A DNA stretch of 64,000 nt from JAEUPI01 sp963814435 (lineage in GTDB: Bacteria; Pseudomonadota; Gammaproteobacteria; Burkholderiales; Burkholderiaceae_C). Made by a program: the position numbers and the translations under genes. The notes under the pieces were generated by a model, which ran no database searches, was not told where the DNA came from, and worked only from the letters and a program-made list of their open reading frames with translations. The stretch lies in NCBI GenBank assembly GCA_963814435.1, contig CAWFCV010000019.1, positions 80,585 through 144,584 on the forward strand. The letters run 5' to 3'. Below are positions 18,174 to 27,859 of this stretch, piece by piece (the first letter of the stretch is position 1; every line of letters starts with the position of its first letter).

Positions 18174-21060
18174 ATGACATCTTCCGAGCCCACCGACTAC
18201 CGCAGCACCCTGAACCTGCCCGACACGCCGTTCCCGATGCGCGGCGACCTGCCCAAGCGCGAGCCGGGCTGGGCCAAGGCGTGGAACGACCAGGGCCTGT
18301 ACACGAAGCTGCGCATCGCCCGTCGCGGCGCGCCGCTGTTCGTGCTGCACGACGGCCCGCCGTATGCCAACAACGCGATCCACATCGGGCATGCGCTCAA
18401 CAAGATCCTGAAGGACATGGTCGTCAAGGCGCGGCAACTCGCCGGCTACGACTCGCAGTACGTGCCGGGCTGGGATTGCCACGGCCTGCCGATCGAAAAC
18501 GCGATCGAGAAGACGTTCGGCCGCAACCTGTCGCGCGACGAGATGCAGGCCCGGAGCCGCGCCTACGCCACCGAGCAGATCGCGATCCAGATGGCCGACT
18601 TCCAGCGCCTGGGTGTGCTGGGCGACTGGGCGCAACGCTACGCGACGATGGACGCACCCAACGAGGCCGGCGAGATCCGGGCCTTCAAGCGCGTGATCGA
18701 ACGCGGCTTCGTCTACCGTGGCCTGAAGCCCGTGTACTGGTGCTTCGACTGCGGCTCGTCGCTGGCCGAGTTCGAGATCGAGTACGCCGACAAGTGGAGC
18801 CACACCGTCGATGTGGGCTTCCTGTGCGCCGAGCCGGGCAAGCTGGCCGCGGCCTTCGAACTCGATGCGCTCGACAAGGACGCCTTCGCGGTGATCTGGA
18901 CGACCACCGCATGGACCATTCCCGCCAACCAGGCACTGAACCTGAACCCGGGGCTCGAGTTCGCGCTGGTGGACACCGAGCGTGGCCTGCTGCTGCTGGC
19001 CGCGACGCTGGTCGACCCGTGTCTGGCGCGCTACGGCCTCAGCGGGCGCGTGCTCGCCACCGCGCGCGGCGAGCGGCTCGGCGGCATCCGCTTCCACCAT
19101 CCGCTCGCCGAGGTGGACCCGGGCTATGCGCGGCTTGCGCCGGTGTACCTGGCCGACTACGCAACTGCTGAGGACGGCACTGGCATCGTGCACTCGTCGC
19201 CGGCCTACGGTCTGGACGACTTCAACTCCTGCGTCGCGCACGGCCTGAAGGTCGACGACATCCTCAACCCGGTGCAGGGTGATGGCCGCTACGCCGCGGA
19301 CTTCGCGCTGTTCGGCGGGCAGGACATCTGGAAGTCCGTGCCGGCGATCATCGAGGCGCTGAAGCAGGCCGGCCGCTTGTTCGCCACCGACAAGCTGGTG
19401 CACAGCTACCCGCATTGCTGGCGGCACAAGACCCCGGTGATCTACCGCGCCGCGGCACAGTGGTTCGTGCGCATGGATGAAGGCGAAGGCATCTTCACGA
19501 AAGACAAGGCGGCCAAGACGCTGCGGCAGCTCGCGCTCGACGCGATCGACGCCACCGGGTTCTACCCCGAGAACGGCCGCGCGCGCCTGCGCGACATGAT
19601 CGCCAACCGGCCCGACTGGTGCATCAGCCGCCAGCGCAGCTGGGGCGTGCCGCTGCCGTTCTTCCTGCACAAGGACACCGGCGAGCCGCATCCGCGCACG
19701 ATGGCCATCCTCGACCAGGCGGCGACCATCGTCGAGCAAGGCGGCATCGAGGCCTGGAGCCGCGTGACCGCCGAGCAGATCCTCGGTGCCGAGGACGCCA
19801 GGAGCTACAGCAAGAGCAACGACATCCTCGAGGTCTGGTTCGACTCGGGCACCACCTTCTGGCATGTGCTGCGCGGCACGCACCGCAGCGCCGACGGCCG
19901 GCCGAGCCACCACACGCAGGGCCCGGAGGCCGACCTCTACCTCGAAGGCCACGACCAGCACCGCGGCTGGTTCCACAGCTCGCTGCTGCTGGCCTGCGCG
20001 ATCTTCGACCGCGCGCCCTACCGCGGCCTGCTGACCCACGGCTTCACCGTCGACGGCCAGGGCCGCAAGATGAGCAAGAGCCTGGGCAACGGCGTCGAGC
20101 CGCAGGTGGTGAGCAACAAGCTCGGCGCCGAGATCGTGCGGCTGTGGGTCGCGGCCACCGACTACTCGGGCGACCTGGCGATCGACGACAAGATCCTCGC
20201 ACGGGTGGTCGATGCGTATCGCCGCATCCGCAACACGCTGCGTTTCCTGCTCGCCAACACCAGCGACTTCGACCCAAAGGCGGACGCGGTGCCGCATGCG
20301 CAGCTGCTCGAGATCGACCGCTGGGCGCTGGCGCGCGCGGCGCAGGTGCAGGCCGAGATCGTCGGCAGTTTCGATGCCGCGCGCGGTGTGTTCGACGGCG
20401 GGCACTACCGGGTCTACGAGTTCCACCCGGTGGTGGCCAAGCTGCAGCTGTTCTGCTCCGAAGACCTCGGCGCGTTCTACCTCGACGTGCTAAAGGACCG
20501 CCTGTACACCACCGCGCCGAAGTCGCTCGCGCGCCGCTCGGCGCAGACCGCGCTGTGGCAGATCACGCACGCGATGCTGCGCTGGATGGCGCCGTTCCTC
20601 AGCTTCACCGCCGAAGAAGCCTGGCAGGTGTTCGACGGCGGCGACTCGATCTTCACCGAGACCTACTGGAAGCTTCGATGCGCCCGACGAGCCGCTGCTG
20701 GCCAAGTGGGCGCGCATCCGCGAGATCCGCGACGCCGCCAACAAGGAGATCGAGACGCTGCGCGCCGCGGGCCAGGTGGGCTCGTCGCTGCAGGCCGCGC
20801 TGACGCTGCAGGTGCCGGCGGCCGACCATGCGCTGCTGGCCACGCTGGGCGACGCGCTGAAGTTCGTGTTCATCACGTCGGTGGCGCAGCTCACGCAGGG
20901 TGACGCGCTGAAGATCGATGTCGCGCCGAGCACCGCCATCAAGTGCGAGCGCTGCTGGCACTACCGCGACGACGTCGGCGCCGATCCGGAGCGCCCGACG
21001 ATCTGCGGCCGCTGCGCGAGCAACCTGGTCGGCGCGGGCGAGACCCGCACGATCGCCTGA
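18174..21060 (+). CDS. ileS: Isoleucyl-tRNA synthetase
   Basis: This charges tRNA-Ile. The class I signatures are PPYANNAIHIGHALNKILKD (HIGH) and GRKMSKSLGNGVEPQ (KMSKS). The editing domain has DYATAEDGTGIVHSSPAYGL. The C-terminal zinc domain has CERCWHYRDDVG with CGRCASNL. About 962 residues are expected. One frame change lies near 20675, between ETYWKL and EPLLAKWARIREIRDAANKE. An essential gene cannot be broken in a living cell, so this is very likely a sequence error. It ends 2 bp before lspA. Confidence 0.97.
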
Positions 21061-21062
21061 CC

Positions 21063-21572
21063 ATGGGGCGCAGCGGCACGGGCTCGGGGCTGTGGTTGTG
21101 GCTGGGCGTGGCGCTGCTGGTCGTCGTGCTCGACCAGTTCACGAAGACGCTGATCCTCGGCAACTTCGCGCTGCACGAAAGCCGCTCAGTGACGTCGTTC
21201 TTCAACGTCGTGCGCGTGCACAACACCGGCGCTGCATTCTCGTTCCTGGCCGGCGCGGCGGGCTGGCAGCGCTGGTTCTTCATCACGCTCGGGCTGGTGG
21301 CGTCGGGCTTCATCGTCTGGATGCTGCGCCGCCACCCGGAGCAGACGCTGTTCTGCTTTGCCGTCAGCATGATCCTCGGCGGCGCGCTGGGCAACGTGAT
21401 CGACCGGGTGCTGCATGCCTACGTGGTCGACTTTCTCGACTTCCACTGGTCGTTCCTGTCACCGCTGTTTCCCGGCGGGCACTTTCCGGCGTTCAACGTC
21501 GCCGACAGTGCGATCACGCTGGGCGCGGTGAGCCTGGTGGTCGACGAACTGCGCCGCGTGCGGCGCGGCTGA
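21063..21572 (+). CDS. lspA: Lipoprotein signal peptidase (signal peptidase II)
   Basis: This inner-membrane aspartyl protease cleaves prolipoprotein signal peptides after lipidation. It is 169 residues from ATG 21063 (MGRSGTGSGLWLWLGVALLV), with four membrane segments. The family motifs are LDQFTKTLI, VRVHNTGAAFSFLAG, GGALGNVIDRVLHAYVVDFL (first catalytic Asp) and FNVADSAITLGAV (second catalytic Asp). It follows ileS closely, the classic ileS-lspA operon. The window encodes at least two probable lipoproteins it could process (45701 and 48273). Confidence 0.97.
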   Translation: MGRSGTGSGLWLWLGVALLVVVLDQFTKTLILGNFALHESRSVTSFFNVVRVHNTGAAFSFLAGAAGWQRWFFITLGLVASGFIVWMLRRHPEQTLFCFAVSMILGGALGNVIDRVLHAYVVDFLDFHWSFLSPLFPGGHFPAFNVADSAITLGAVSLVVDELRRVRRG

Positions 21573-21663
21573 GGCGCCGAATTCCCGCCAGGCTGACCGC
21601 GACCTCGGCCTGCGGGATGCGCCGCATGGCGCGTGGGGCCGGCTTCCGCCACACTGCCTGACG

Positions 21664-22461
21664 ATGTCGCGCTCCGAGATCCCCGCCACCCCGCCGGCAT
21701 TCGCCATCCAGCTGCAGCCGCTCGGCTGGCGTGCGCCGCTGCGCTGGCTGATGCTGGGCTGGCGCGACTTCGCGCGCTGCCCGCTGATCGGCCTGTTCTA
21801 CGGCGGCTGCTTCATGGTCATGGGCTGGGCGCTGATGAAGGTGTTCGAACACGCCCCGGCCTATGTGCTGGCGCTGTCGGCCGGCTTCATGCTCGTGGGG
21901 CCGTTCCTGACGCTCGGCCTTTACCAGGCCAGCCGGCGGCTCGAAGGTGGCGAGCGCCCCGGCCTCGGCGATTCGATGACGGCCTGGGACCAGCGCCTGG
22001 GCACGCTGGCGATCTTCGCCTTCGTGCTGCTGGTGCTCGAAATGCTGTGGGCCCGCGCGTCGCTGGTGGTGTTCGCCCTCAGCTTCGACGGCATGCCCGA
22101 TTTCAAGGGCTCGCTGCTGGCACTGCTCGATCCGGCGAACATCAACTTCATCGTCGTCTACATCATCGTCGGCGGGCTGTTCGCCGGCATCATCTTCGCG
22201 GTCAGCGTGGTGTCGATCCCGATGATCCTGGATCGTCCGGTGGACGCCATCACCGCCGGGCTCACCAGCATCCGCCTGGTGCTCACGCAACCCGGTGTGA
22301 TGCTGCTGTGGGGCGCGCTGCTCACGCTGCTGGTGATGCTGGCGATGCTGCCATGGTTTGCCGGGCTGCTGGTGGTGGGCCCGGTGCTCGGACATGCGTC
22401 GTGGCATGCCTACCGCGCTGCGGTCGCGCGCGACGCCGCCGTCCAGGCCCCCGACCCGTAA
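21664..22461 (+). CDS. DUF2189 family membrane protein
   Basis: A 265-residue integral membrane protein starting MSRSEIPATPPAFAIQLQPL. It contains the DUF2189 features GWRDFARCPLIGLFYGGCF and QASRRLEGGERPGLGDSMTA, and about six hydrophobic segments including FIVVYIIVGGLFAGIIFAVS and IPMILDRPVDAITAGL. The family is common in alpha- and betaproteobacteria, sometimes near cytochrome oxidase genes, with no proven role. It is intact, on the same strand as lspA and 91 bp after it. Confidence 0.85.
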   Translation: MSRSEIPATPPAFAIQLQPLGWRAPLRWLMLGWRDFARCPLIGLFYGGCFMVMGWALMKVFEHAPAYVLALSAGFMLVGPFLTLGLYQASRRLEGGERPGLGDSMTAWDQRLGTLAIFAFVLLVLEMLWARASLVVFALSFDGMPDFKGSLLALLDPANINFIVVYIIVGGLFAGIIFAVSVVSIPMILDRPVDAITAGLTSIRLVLTQPGVMLLWGALLTLLVMLAMLPWFAGLLVVGPVLGHASWHAYRAAVARDAAVQAPDP

Positions 22462-22562
22462 CGCAGGCGCCGCGGCGCGGCGGTGGCCGGCGGTTGCATC
22501 ACCTTGCAATGGGGTCATCGCGCCGGGCGAGAATGCCTCCCCCCACAGCCCGCGCATCGACC

Positions 22563-24992
22563 ATGAACTCCCTCTGGATCCGCCGCATCGCCATCGGTCT
22601 GGGCGCGTTGGTGCTGCTGCTCGTCGTGGCCGTCGCGGTGCTGCTCGCCACGTTCGACGCCAACCGCTACAAGGGCCTGGCCATCGACTGGATGAAGACC
22701 GAACGCCAGCGCACGCTAGTGATCGACGGGCCGATCGAGCTGTCGGTGTTTCCGCGCCTGGCGGTCAAGCTGAGTAAGGTGCGCCTGTCCGAGCGCAATC
22801 GGGCCGACGAGTTCGCGGCGCTCGACGAGGTGGCGTTGTCGGTCGAGACACTGCCGCTGCTGCGCAAGCAATTGGTGATCGACCGCGTCAGCGCGCGTGG
22901 CGTGCGCGCCGTGTACGTGCGCGACGCCAAGGGCGTGCGCAACGTCGACGACCTGATCGGTGCATCCGCCACGCCCGGCCCCGCGTCGCCTGCGGGCCAG
23001 CCAGCCGGCGCATCGCCACCGCTGCGCTTCGACGTCAGCGCCGTCGTGCTGGACGACGTGCGGCTGCGCATCCGCGATGCGATGGCGCCGCTGCAGGGCG
23101 ACGTCGTGGTGCAGTCGTTGAAGACCGGGCGCCTGGCCCATCAGGCCCAGACGCCGGTCACCGTGCGCGCCAGCGTGCAGCTGCAGCAGCCGCAGCCGCT
23201 GAAACTCACGCTCGACGGCAGCACCACGCTGGCGCTCGACCTCGACAGGAACTCGGTCGCGCTGAGCGCGATGAAGCTCAACGCGCAGATCGACGGTGCC
23301 GGGTTCAAAGACCTGGCGCTCGGCGCCGAAGGCGCGCTCGCATGGGAAGCCGGAGCGGTGCGCGCGCAGTCGCTCAAGCTCGCGCTGAAGGGCGGCTCGC
23401 GCGGCGCGCTGGTCCTCGCGCCCTCGTCGATCGAAGCCCGGCAGCTGCTGTTCAACGCCGCGGCGCAGAAGCTCGAACTCGATGCGCTGAAGGTCGCGCT
23501 GGCCGGTCGCCATGGCGCCGACCAGCCGTTCGAGCTGTCGCTCGACTGGCCGCAGCTGGCCGTCGACGCCAAGTCGCTCAAGGGCAGCGCGTTGTCGGGG
23601 CAGCTCAAGTTGAGCGGCCCGGCGATGCTGGCCGGCAAGTTCCAGTCGGGCGCGCCGAGCGGCAGCTTCGACGCACTGCGCCTGCCCGGCGTGGCGCTCG
23701 CGTTGCAAGGCCAGATGCAGCAGCGCAAGGTCGACGGCACCGTGAAGGCCGACCTGCTGGTCCATGCCGGGCGAGGCGCGGTGGCGATCGATGCACTCGA
23801 CCTGCGCGCCACGCTGGCCGACCCCGGCCTGCAGCCGCTTCAGCTCGCCGTGCGCGGCTCGGCCGGTGTGGATGCGAAGGCCGCGCAGTGGAAACTCGAC
23901 GGTGCGCTCAACGCCAACAAGTTCGACAGCACCGGCCAGGCCACGCTCGGTGGCGCGGTGCCGAACATCAAGGTCAGCGCGCGCTTCGACAGCCTGGATC
24001 TGAACAAGGTGCTCGCGCCGGCCACGCCCGCTGCCGCCAGCGCGCCGGCCGGCCCGGCGCCGGCCGACACGCCGGTGGCGCTGGACGGCCTGAACACGGT
24101 GAACGGGCAATTCAACATCAGTGCCGGCCTGTTCGCGTTCCGCCAATACCGCGTCACCGACGTGAGGATCGACGCCTTGCTCGACAACGGCACGCTGCGC
24201 CTGAACCGCCTGGCCGGTCGGGCGTGGAACGGCAGCATCGAGACCAGCGGCACCGCCGAAGCGAAAAGCAAGCGCATCGCGGTGAAGCTCGCCGCCGACG
24301 GCGTGGACGTGAACGCGCTGTTGAAAGACGTGGCCGGCAAGGACCTGCTCGAGGGCAGCGGCCGCGTGACGGTCGACGTGAACACCAGCGGCGCGACGGT
24401 GGGCGCGATGCGCAGCAACCTCGCCGGCACCACCGCGCTGCAACTGCGCAACGGCGCGGTCAAGGGCGTGAACCTGGCGCGCTCGATGCGCCAGGCCAAG
24501 GCGGCGCTGTCGATGAAGCAAGATGCCGTGTCCAAGGCGCGCAGCACCGAGAAGACCGACTTCTCCGAGCTCACCGCCACGGCGCGCATCGCCAACGGCG
24601 TGGCCACCAGCGACGACCTCGACGTGAAGAGCCCGTACCTGCGCATCGGCGGCACCGGGCGCTTCGACATCGGCCGTGGACGGATGGACTACACCGCCCG
24701 CGCCACGGTGATCGGCTCGCCCGCAGGTCAGGACGGCGCCGAACTCAACGCGCTGAAGGGCGTGACCGTGCCGGTGCAACTGTCGGGGCCGTTCGACGCG
24801 ATCGACTGGAAGATCCAGTGGTCGGGCGTGGCCGCGGCAGCGCTGGAAACCAAGCTGAAGGACAAGCTCACCGAAAGGCTTGGCGGCAAGCTCGGCATCG
24901 GCGGCACGCCGGCGCCGGCAGCGGGTGCCGCCTCGGCCCCGCAAACGTCGCAGGACAAACTGCGCGACAAGCTCAAGGGGTTGTTGAAATAG
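22563..24992 (+). CDS. AsmA family protein
   Basis: An 809-residue envelope protein anchored by one N-terminal helix (IAIGLGALVLLLVVAVAVLL). It has the AsmA/TamB-like chorein-type repeat structure: FDANRYKGLAIDWMKTERQR and RTLVIDGPIELSVFPRLAVK at the N-terminus, and the AsmA C-terminal domain LRNGAVKGVNLARSMRQAKA with MDYTARATVIGSP. AsmA-like proteins are implicated in lipid transport between the membranes and in outer-membrane assembly. The start is ATG 22563; the open frame extends upstream but without a better start. The last 20 bases overlap the convergent aldolase gene. Confidence 0.9.
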   Translation: MNSLWIRRIAIGLGALVLLLVVAVAVLLATFDANRYKGLAIDWMKTERQRTLVIDGPIELSVFPRLAVKLSKVRLSERNRADEFAALDEVALSVETLPLLRKQLVIDRVSARGVRAVYVRDAKGVRNVDDLIGASATPGPASPAGQPAGASPPLRFDVSAVVLDDVRLRIRDAMAPLQGDVVVQSLKTGRLAHQAQTPVTVRASVQLQQPQPLKLTLDGSTTLALDLDRNSVALSAMKLNAQIDGAGFKDLALGAEGALAWEAGAVRAQSLKLALKGGSRGALVLAPSSIEARQLLFNAAAQKLELDALKVALAGRHGADQPFELSLDWPQLAVDAKSLKGSALSGQLKLSGPAMLAGKFQSGAPSGSFDALRLPGVALALQGQMQQRKVDGTVKADLLVHAGRGAVAIDALDLRATLADPGLQPLQLAVRGSAGVDAKAAQWKLDGALNANKFDSTGQATLGGAVPNIKVSARFDSLDLNKVLAPATPAAASAPAGPAPADTPVALDGLNTVNGQFNISAGLFAFRQYRVTDVRIDALLDNGTLRLNRLAGRAWNGSIETSGTAEAKSKRIAVKLAADGVDVNALLKDVAGKDLLEGSGRVTVDVNTSGATVGAMRSNLAGTTALQLRNGAVKGVNLARSMRQAKAALSMKQDAVSKARSTEKTDFSELTATARIANGVATSDDLDVKSPYLRIGGTGRFDIGRGRMDYTARATVIGSPAGQDGAELNALKGVTVPVQLSGPFDAIDWKIQWSGVAAAALETKLKDKLTERLGGKLGIGGTPAPAAGAASAPQTSQDKLRDKLKGLLK

Positions 24993-25659
24993 GCGGCGTC
25001 GCGCGCGCCTGGCCGTAGCTCCTGAAGCGCTCGATCACCGCAGCCATCTGCTCGCGCGTCAACAGCACCGGCTCGCCCACCGCGAGTGCGTTGAGGTAGG
25101 CCTCGCAAAGCGCCTCGATCTCGAGCGTGACCTGGATCGCCTGGGCGAGCGACGCACCGCCGGCCACCAGGCCGTGGTTGGCCATCAGGCAGGCTTGGCG
25201 GTCGGCGAAGGCCTGCACCACGGCCTGCGACAACGCCTCGGTGCCGAACAGGTGGTACGGCGTGCACGGCACGCTGTCGCCGCCGGCCACCGCCACCATG
25301 TAGTGAAAAGCCGGCAACGGCCGGCGCAGGCAGGCGAGCGCGGTGGCGTGCGTGGAATGCACGTGAACGATCGCCTGCAGGTCGGCGCGCGCGGCGTAGA
25401 TCGCGCGGTGGAACGGTGCCTCGCTCGAAGGCTGCCATGCGCCGCGCTGTGTGCCGTCGTCGCCGAGCCACACCAGATCGTCTGGCGTCATCCATTGCGC
25501 GGCCATGCCGGTGGGCGTGACCCAGCAGCCACCGCCCGCGCCGCCGCGCACGCTGACGTTGCCGGTGCTGCCTCGGTTGAGGCCGAGCGCGTCGAGCCGC
25601 CGCACGACGGCCACGAGCTCCTCGCGCAGCGCGCGGTCAGCGGCGAGCGGCCCCGTCAT
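24973..25659 (-). CDS. Class II aldolase, probable 5-(methylthio)ribulose-1-phosphate/5-deoxyribulose-1-phosphate aldolase
   Basis: A 228-residue class II aldolase/adducin-domain enzyme. It starts MTGPLAADRALREELVAVVR and has the family features GLNRGSTGNVSVR, PSSEAPFHRAIYAARADLQA (catalytic acid), the zinc pair in VHVHSTHATAL and the third His in CLMANHGLVAGG. Alone it could be called fuculose-phosphate aldolase or MtnB dehydratase. Its 4-bp overlap with mtnA, and mtnP beyond, fits the DHAP-shunt aldolase, which splits 5-(methylthio)ribulose-1-phosphate into DHAP and methylthioacetaldehyde, or 5-deoxyribulose-1-phosphate into DHAP and acetaldehyde. No mtnC/mtnD of the oxygen-dependent route is nearby. 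It converges with AsmA. Confidence 0.8.
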   Translation of the reverse strand: MTGPLAADRALREELVAVVRRLDALGLNRGSTGNVSVRGGAGGGCWVTPTGMAAQWMTPDDLVWLGDDGTQRGAWQPSSEAPFHRAIYAARADLQAIVHVHSTHATALACLRRPLPAFHYMVAVAGGDSVPCTPYHLFGTEALSQAVVQAFADRQACLMANHGLVAGGASLAQAIQVTLEIEALCEAYLNALAVGEPVLLTREQMAAVIERFRSYGQARATPPISTTP

Positions 25660-26750
25660 GTGGCGTGTTCCTCGAACAGGCCTGCGATGCCGTCATGCGT
25701 GGCGCACACCACGCCGCGCTCGGTGATCAGCGCACTCACCAGCCGCGCCGGCGTCACATCGAAGGCCGGGTTCGCAGCGGTCGTGCCGTCGGCCACCAGC
25801 TGCACTTCCACGTTCGCGCCGTCGCTCGCACGGCCGCTGAGGTGGGTGACCTCGCGCGCGCCGCGTTCCTCGATCGGAATCTCGGCGACACCGTCGTGCA
25901 GGCTGCGGTCGAGTGTGGACAGCGGCATCGCGACATAGAACGGCACCCGGTTGTCGTGCGCGGCCAGTGCCTTGAGGTAGGTGCCGATCTTGTTGGCCAC
26001 GTCACCGCGCGCGGTGACCCGGTCGCAGCCGACGATCACCGCATCGACCTGGCCACGCTGCATCAGGTGGCCGCCCGCGTTGTCGGCGATCACCGTGTGC
26101 GGCACACCCTGCTCGCGCAGCTCGAATGCGGTGAGGCTCGCACCCTGGTTGCGCGGCCGCGTCTCGTCGACCCACACATGGATCGGCAGCCGTTGCGCCT
26201 GCGCGCGGTAGATCGGCGCCAGCGCGGTGCCCCAATCCACCGTGGCCAGCCAGCCGGCGTTGCAATGCGTCAGCAGGTTCAGGGTCTGGCCGGGCCTGCG
26301 TGCGGCGATGGCGGCCAGCACCGCGAGGCCGTGCTCGCCGATGCGGCGGTTGACCGCCACGTCGTCGTCGGCCAACTGCGCGGCGAAGGCCCACGCCGCC
26401 GCAGCGCGTTCGGCGGCGCGGTGTGTGACCAGGTGAGCCAGCATGCGGTCGACGGCCCAGGCCAGGTTCACCGCGGTGGGCCGCGCCGCCTTCAGCGTGC
26501 CGGCGGCGGCATCGAGCGCGGCATCGCTGGCGTCGGCATGCGCCTGCAGCGCGAGACCATAGGCCGCGGTCACGCCGATCAGCGGCGCGCCGCGCACCGT
26601 CATCTCGGTGATGGCCTCGGCCGCGCTGGCCGCACTGGCAATCCGCACCGTCGCCACCCGGTGCGGCAGCACGCGCTGATCGAGCACCGTCACCGCGTCG
26701 CCGGCCGGCTCGGGCCAGATCGTGCGCGTCGGCCTGCCGTTCAGCAGCAT
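25656..26750 (-). CDS. mtnA: S-methyl-5-thioribose-1-phosphate isomerase
   Basis: This converts methylthioribose-1-phosphate (and probably 5-deoxyribose-1-phosphate) to the ribulose form. It is 364 residues and belongs to the eIF2B-alpha/beta/delta-like fold. It shows MTVRGAPLIGVTAAYGLALQ, the catalytic cysteine in LLTHCNAGWLATVDWGTALA, the substrate-contacting ETRPRNQGASLTAFEL and the catalytic Asp in VDAVIVGCDRVTARGDVANK. The frame is intact. It starts 16 bp after mtnP on the same strand and overlaps the aldolase gene by 4 bp, so the three genes form one transcriptional unit in pathway order. Confidence 0.95.
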   Translation of the reverse strand: MLLNGRPTRTIWPEPAGDAVTVLDQRVLPHRVATVRIASAASAAEAITEMTVRGAPLIGVTAAYGLALQAHADASDAALDAAAGTLKAARPTAVNLAWAVDRMLAHLVTHRAAERAAAAWAFAAQLADDDVAVNRRIGEHGLAVLAAIAARRPGQTLNLLTHCNAGWLATVDWGTALAPIYRAQAQRLPIHVWVDETRPRNQGASLTAFELREQGVPHTVIADNAGGHLMQRGQVDAVIVGCDRVTARGDVANKIGTYLKALAAHDNRVPFYVAMPLSTLDRSLHDGVAEIPIEERGAREVTHLSGRASDGANVEVQLVADGTTAANPAFDVTPARLVSALITERGVVCATHDGIAGLFEEHAT

Positions 26751-26766
26751 GGCGGCGGCCCGCCGC

Positions 26767-27630
26767 TCACAGCACGCGGCCGGCGACGCCGCGCAGCTGC
26801 TGCAGCAGGGCCGGGTCGCGCCGCTCGGGCGCGGTGATCAGCGCGTGGTCGAGCGCATGGCGGCAGGCACAGCCGACGCCATGGGTGTCGCGAGCCAGCG
26901 CGGGCGCGAGGTCGCTGACCAGCCGGCGCGCCTGGTTCGCGTTGTCGAGCAGCACCTGGATGATCGCAGTCACGGTGACCGAATCGTGGTCCGGGTGCCA
27001 GCAATCGAAGTCGGTGACCATCGCCACGCTGGCATAGCAGAGTTCGGCCTCGCGCGCGAGCCGCGCCTCGGGCATGTTCGTCATGCCGACGACGTCGCAG
27101 TTCCACGAGCGATACAGCCGGCTCTCGGCCAGTGACGAGAACTGCGGGCCCTCGATGCAGACGTAGGTGCCGCGGTCGGCGTGCGGCACGCCCGACGCGC
27201 GCAGCGCAGCCAACAGGTGCCGACCGAGACGCGCGCACACCGGGTGCGCCATCGACACGTGCGCCACCAGCCCCGGGCCGAAGAACGACGGCTCGCGCCG
27301 CGTGGTGCGGTCGATGTACTGGTCGACGACGACGAACGTGCCGGGCGGCAGGTCGGCGCGCAGGCTGCCCACCGCACTGACCGACAGCAGGTCGGTGACG
27401 TTCAGGCTCTTCAACGCCGCAATGTTGGCGCGGTAGTTCACGTCCGACGGCGGCAGGCGGTGACCGCGCCCGTGGCGTGGCAGGAAGGCCAGCGCCACGC
27501 CGTCGAGCGTGCCGAGAAACACCTCGTCCGACGGCGCACCCCAGGGCGTGTCCACAGCGACCCAGCGCGTGTCTGTCAGACCCGGCAGGTCGTACACGCC
27601 GCTGCCGCCGATGATGCCGATGCGGTTCAT
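26767..27630 (-). CDS. mtnP: S-methyl-5'-thioadenosine phosphorylase
   Basis: This splits 5'-methylthioadenosine (often also 5'-deoxyadenosine) with phosphate into adenine and the pentose-1-phosphate. It is 287 residues from ATG 27630 (MNRIGIIGGSGVYDLPGLTD); an upstream in-frame GTG is less likely. The phosphate-site elements are GGSG and FLPRHGRGHRLPPSDVNYRA, and the nucleoside-site elements are YVCIEGPQFSSLAESRLYR, VVGMTNMPEARLAREAELCY and MVTDFDCW. It is first in the mtnP-mtnA-aldolase unit. The 229-bp divergent gap to the peroxidase gene is the likely promoter region for both directions. Confidence 0.95.
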   Translation of the reverse strand: MNRIGIIGGSGVYDLPGLTDTRWVAVDTPWGAPSDEVFLGTLDGVALAFLPRHGRGHRLPPSDVNYRANIAALKSLNVTDLLSVSAVGSLRADLPPGTFVVVDQYIDRTTRREPSFFGPGLVAHVSMAHPVCARLGRHLLAALRASGVPHADRGTYVCIEGPQFSSLAESRLYRSWNCDVVGMTNMPEARLAREAELCYASVAMVTDFDCWHPDHDSVTVTAIIQVLLDNANQARRLVSDLAPALARDTHGVGCACRHALDHALITAPERRDPALLQQLRGVAGRVL

Positions 27631-27859
27631 GCCGCTATTGTGCGACCGCGCGACGTGCACGGCCGACGCGCGCGCCAGTCACGTCGGTCGGCAGCCCAAA
27701 TGTGTCCTAGGGATTTCACCGAGCCCCCACACGCCTCACGATCGGCGGACTCGCCGCAAACGCGCAAGGCGTGGGGCAAGCGACAGATCATGCGGCCAGA
27801 TGTCGACTTGTCCGTTTGATCAAATTGTTACGTATTTCTTGCGTTTCAGGAGAAGCATC

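Noticed and set aside
17556..20426. A 956-codon open frame antisense to ileS
   Set aside because: It is a by-product of high GC and codon periodicity of ileS. It has no recognisable domain and is rich in Arg, His and Ala, as expected of a shadow frame.
22716..24944. A 742-codon open frame antisense to the AsmA gene
   Set aside because: The low-complexity Arg/His/Gln-rich translation and full overlap with a clear AsmA gene show it to be a shadow.
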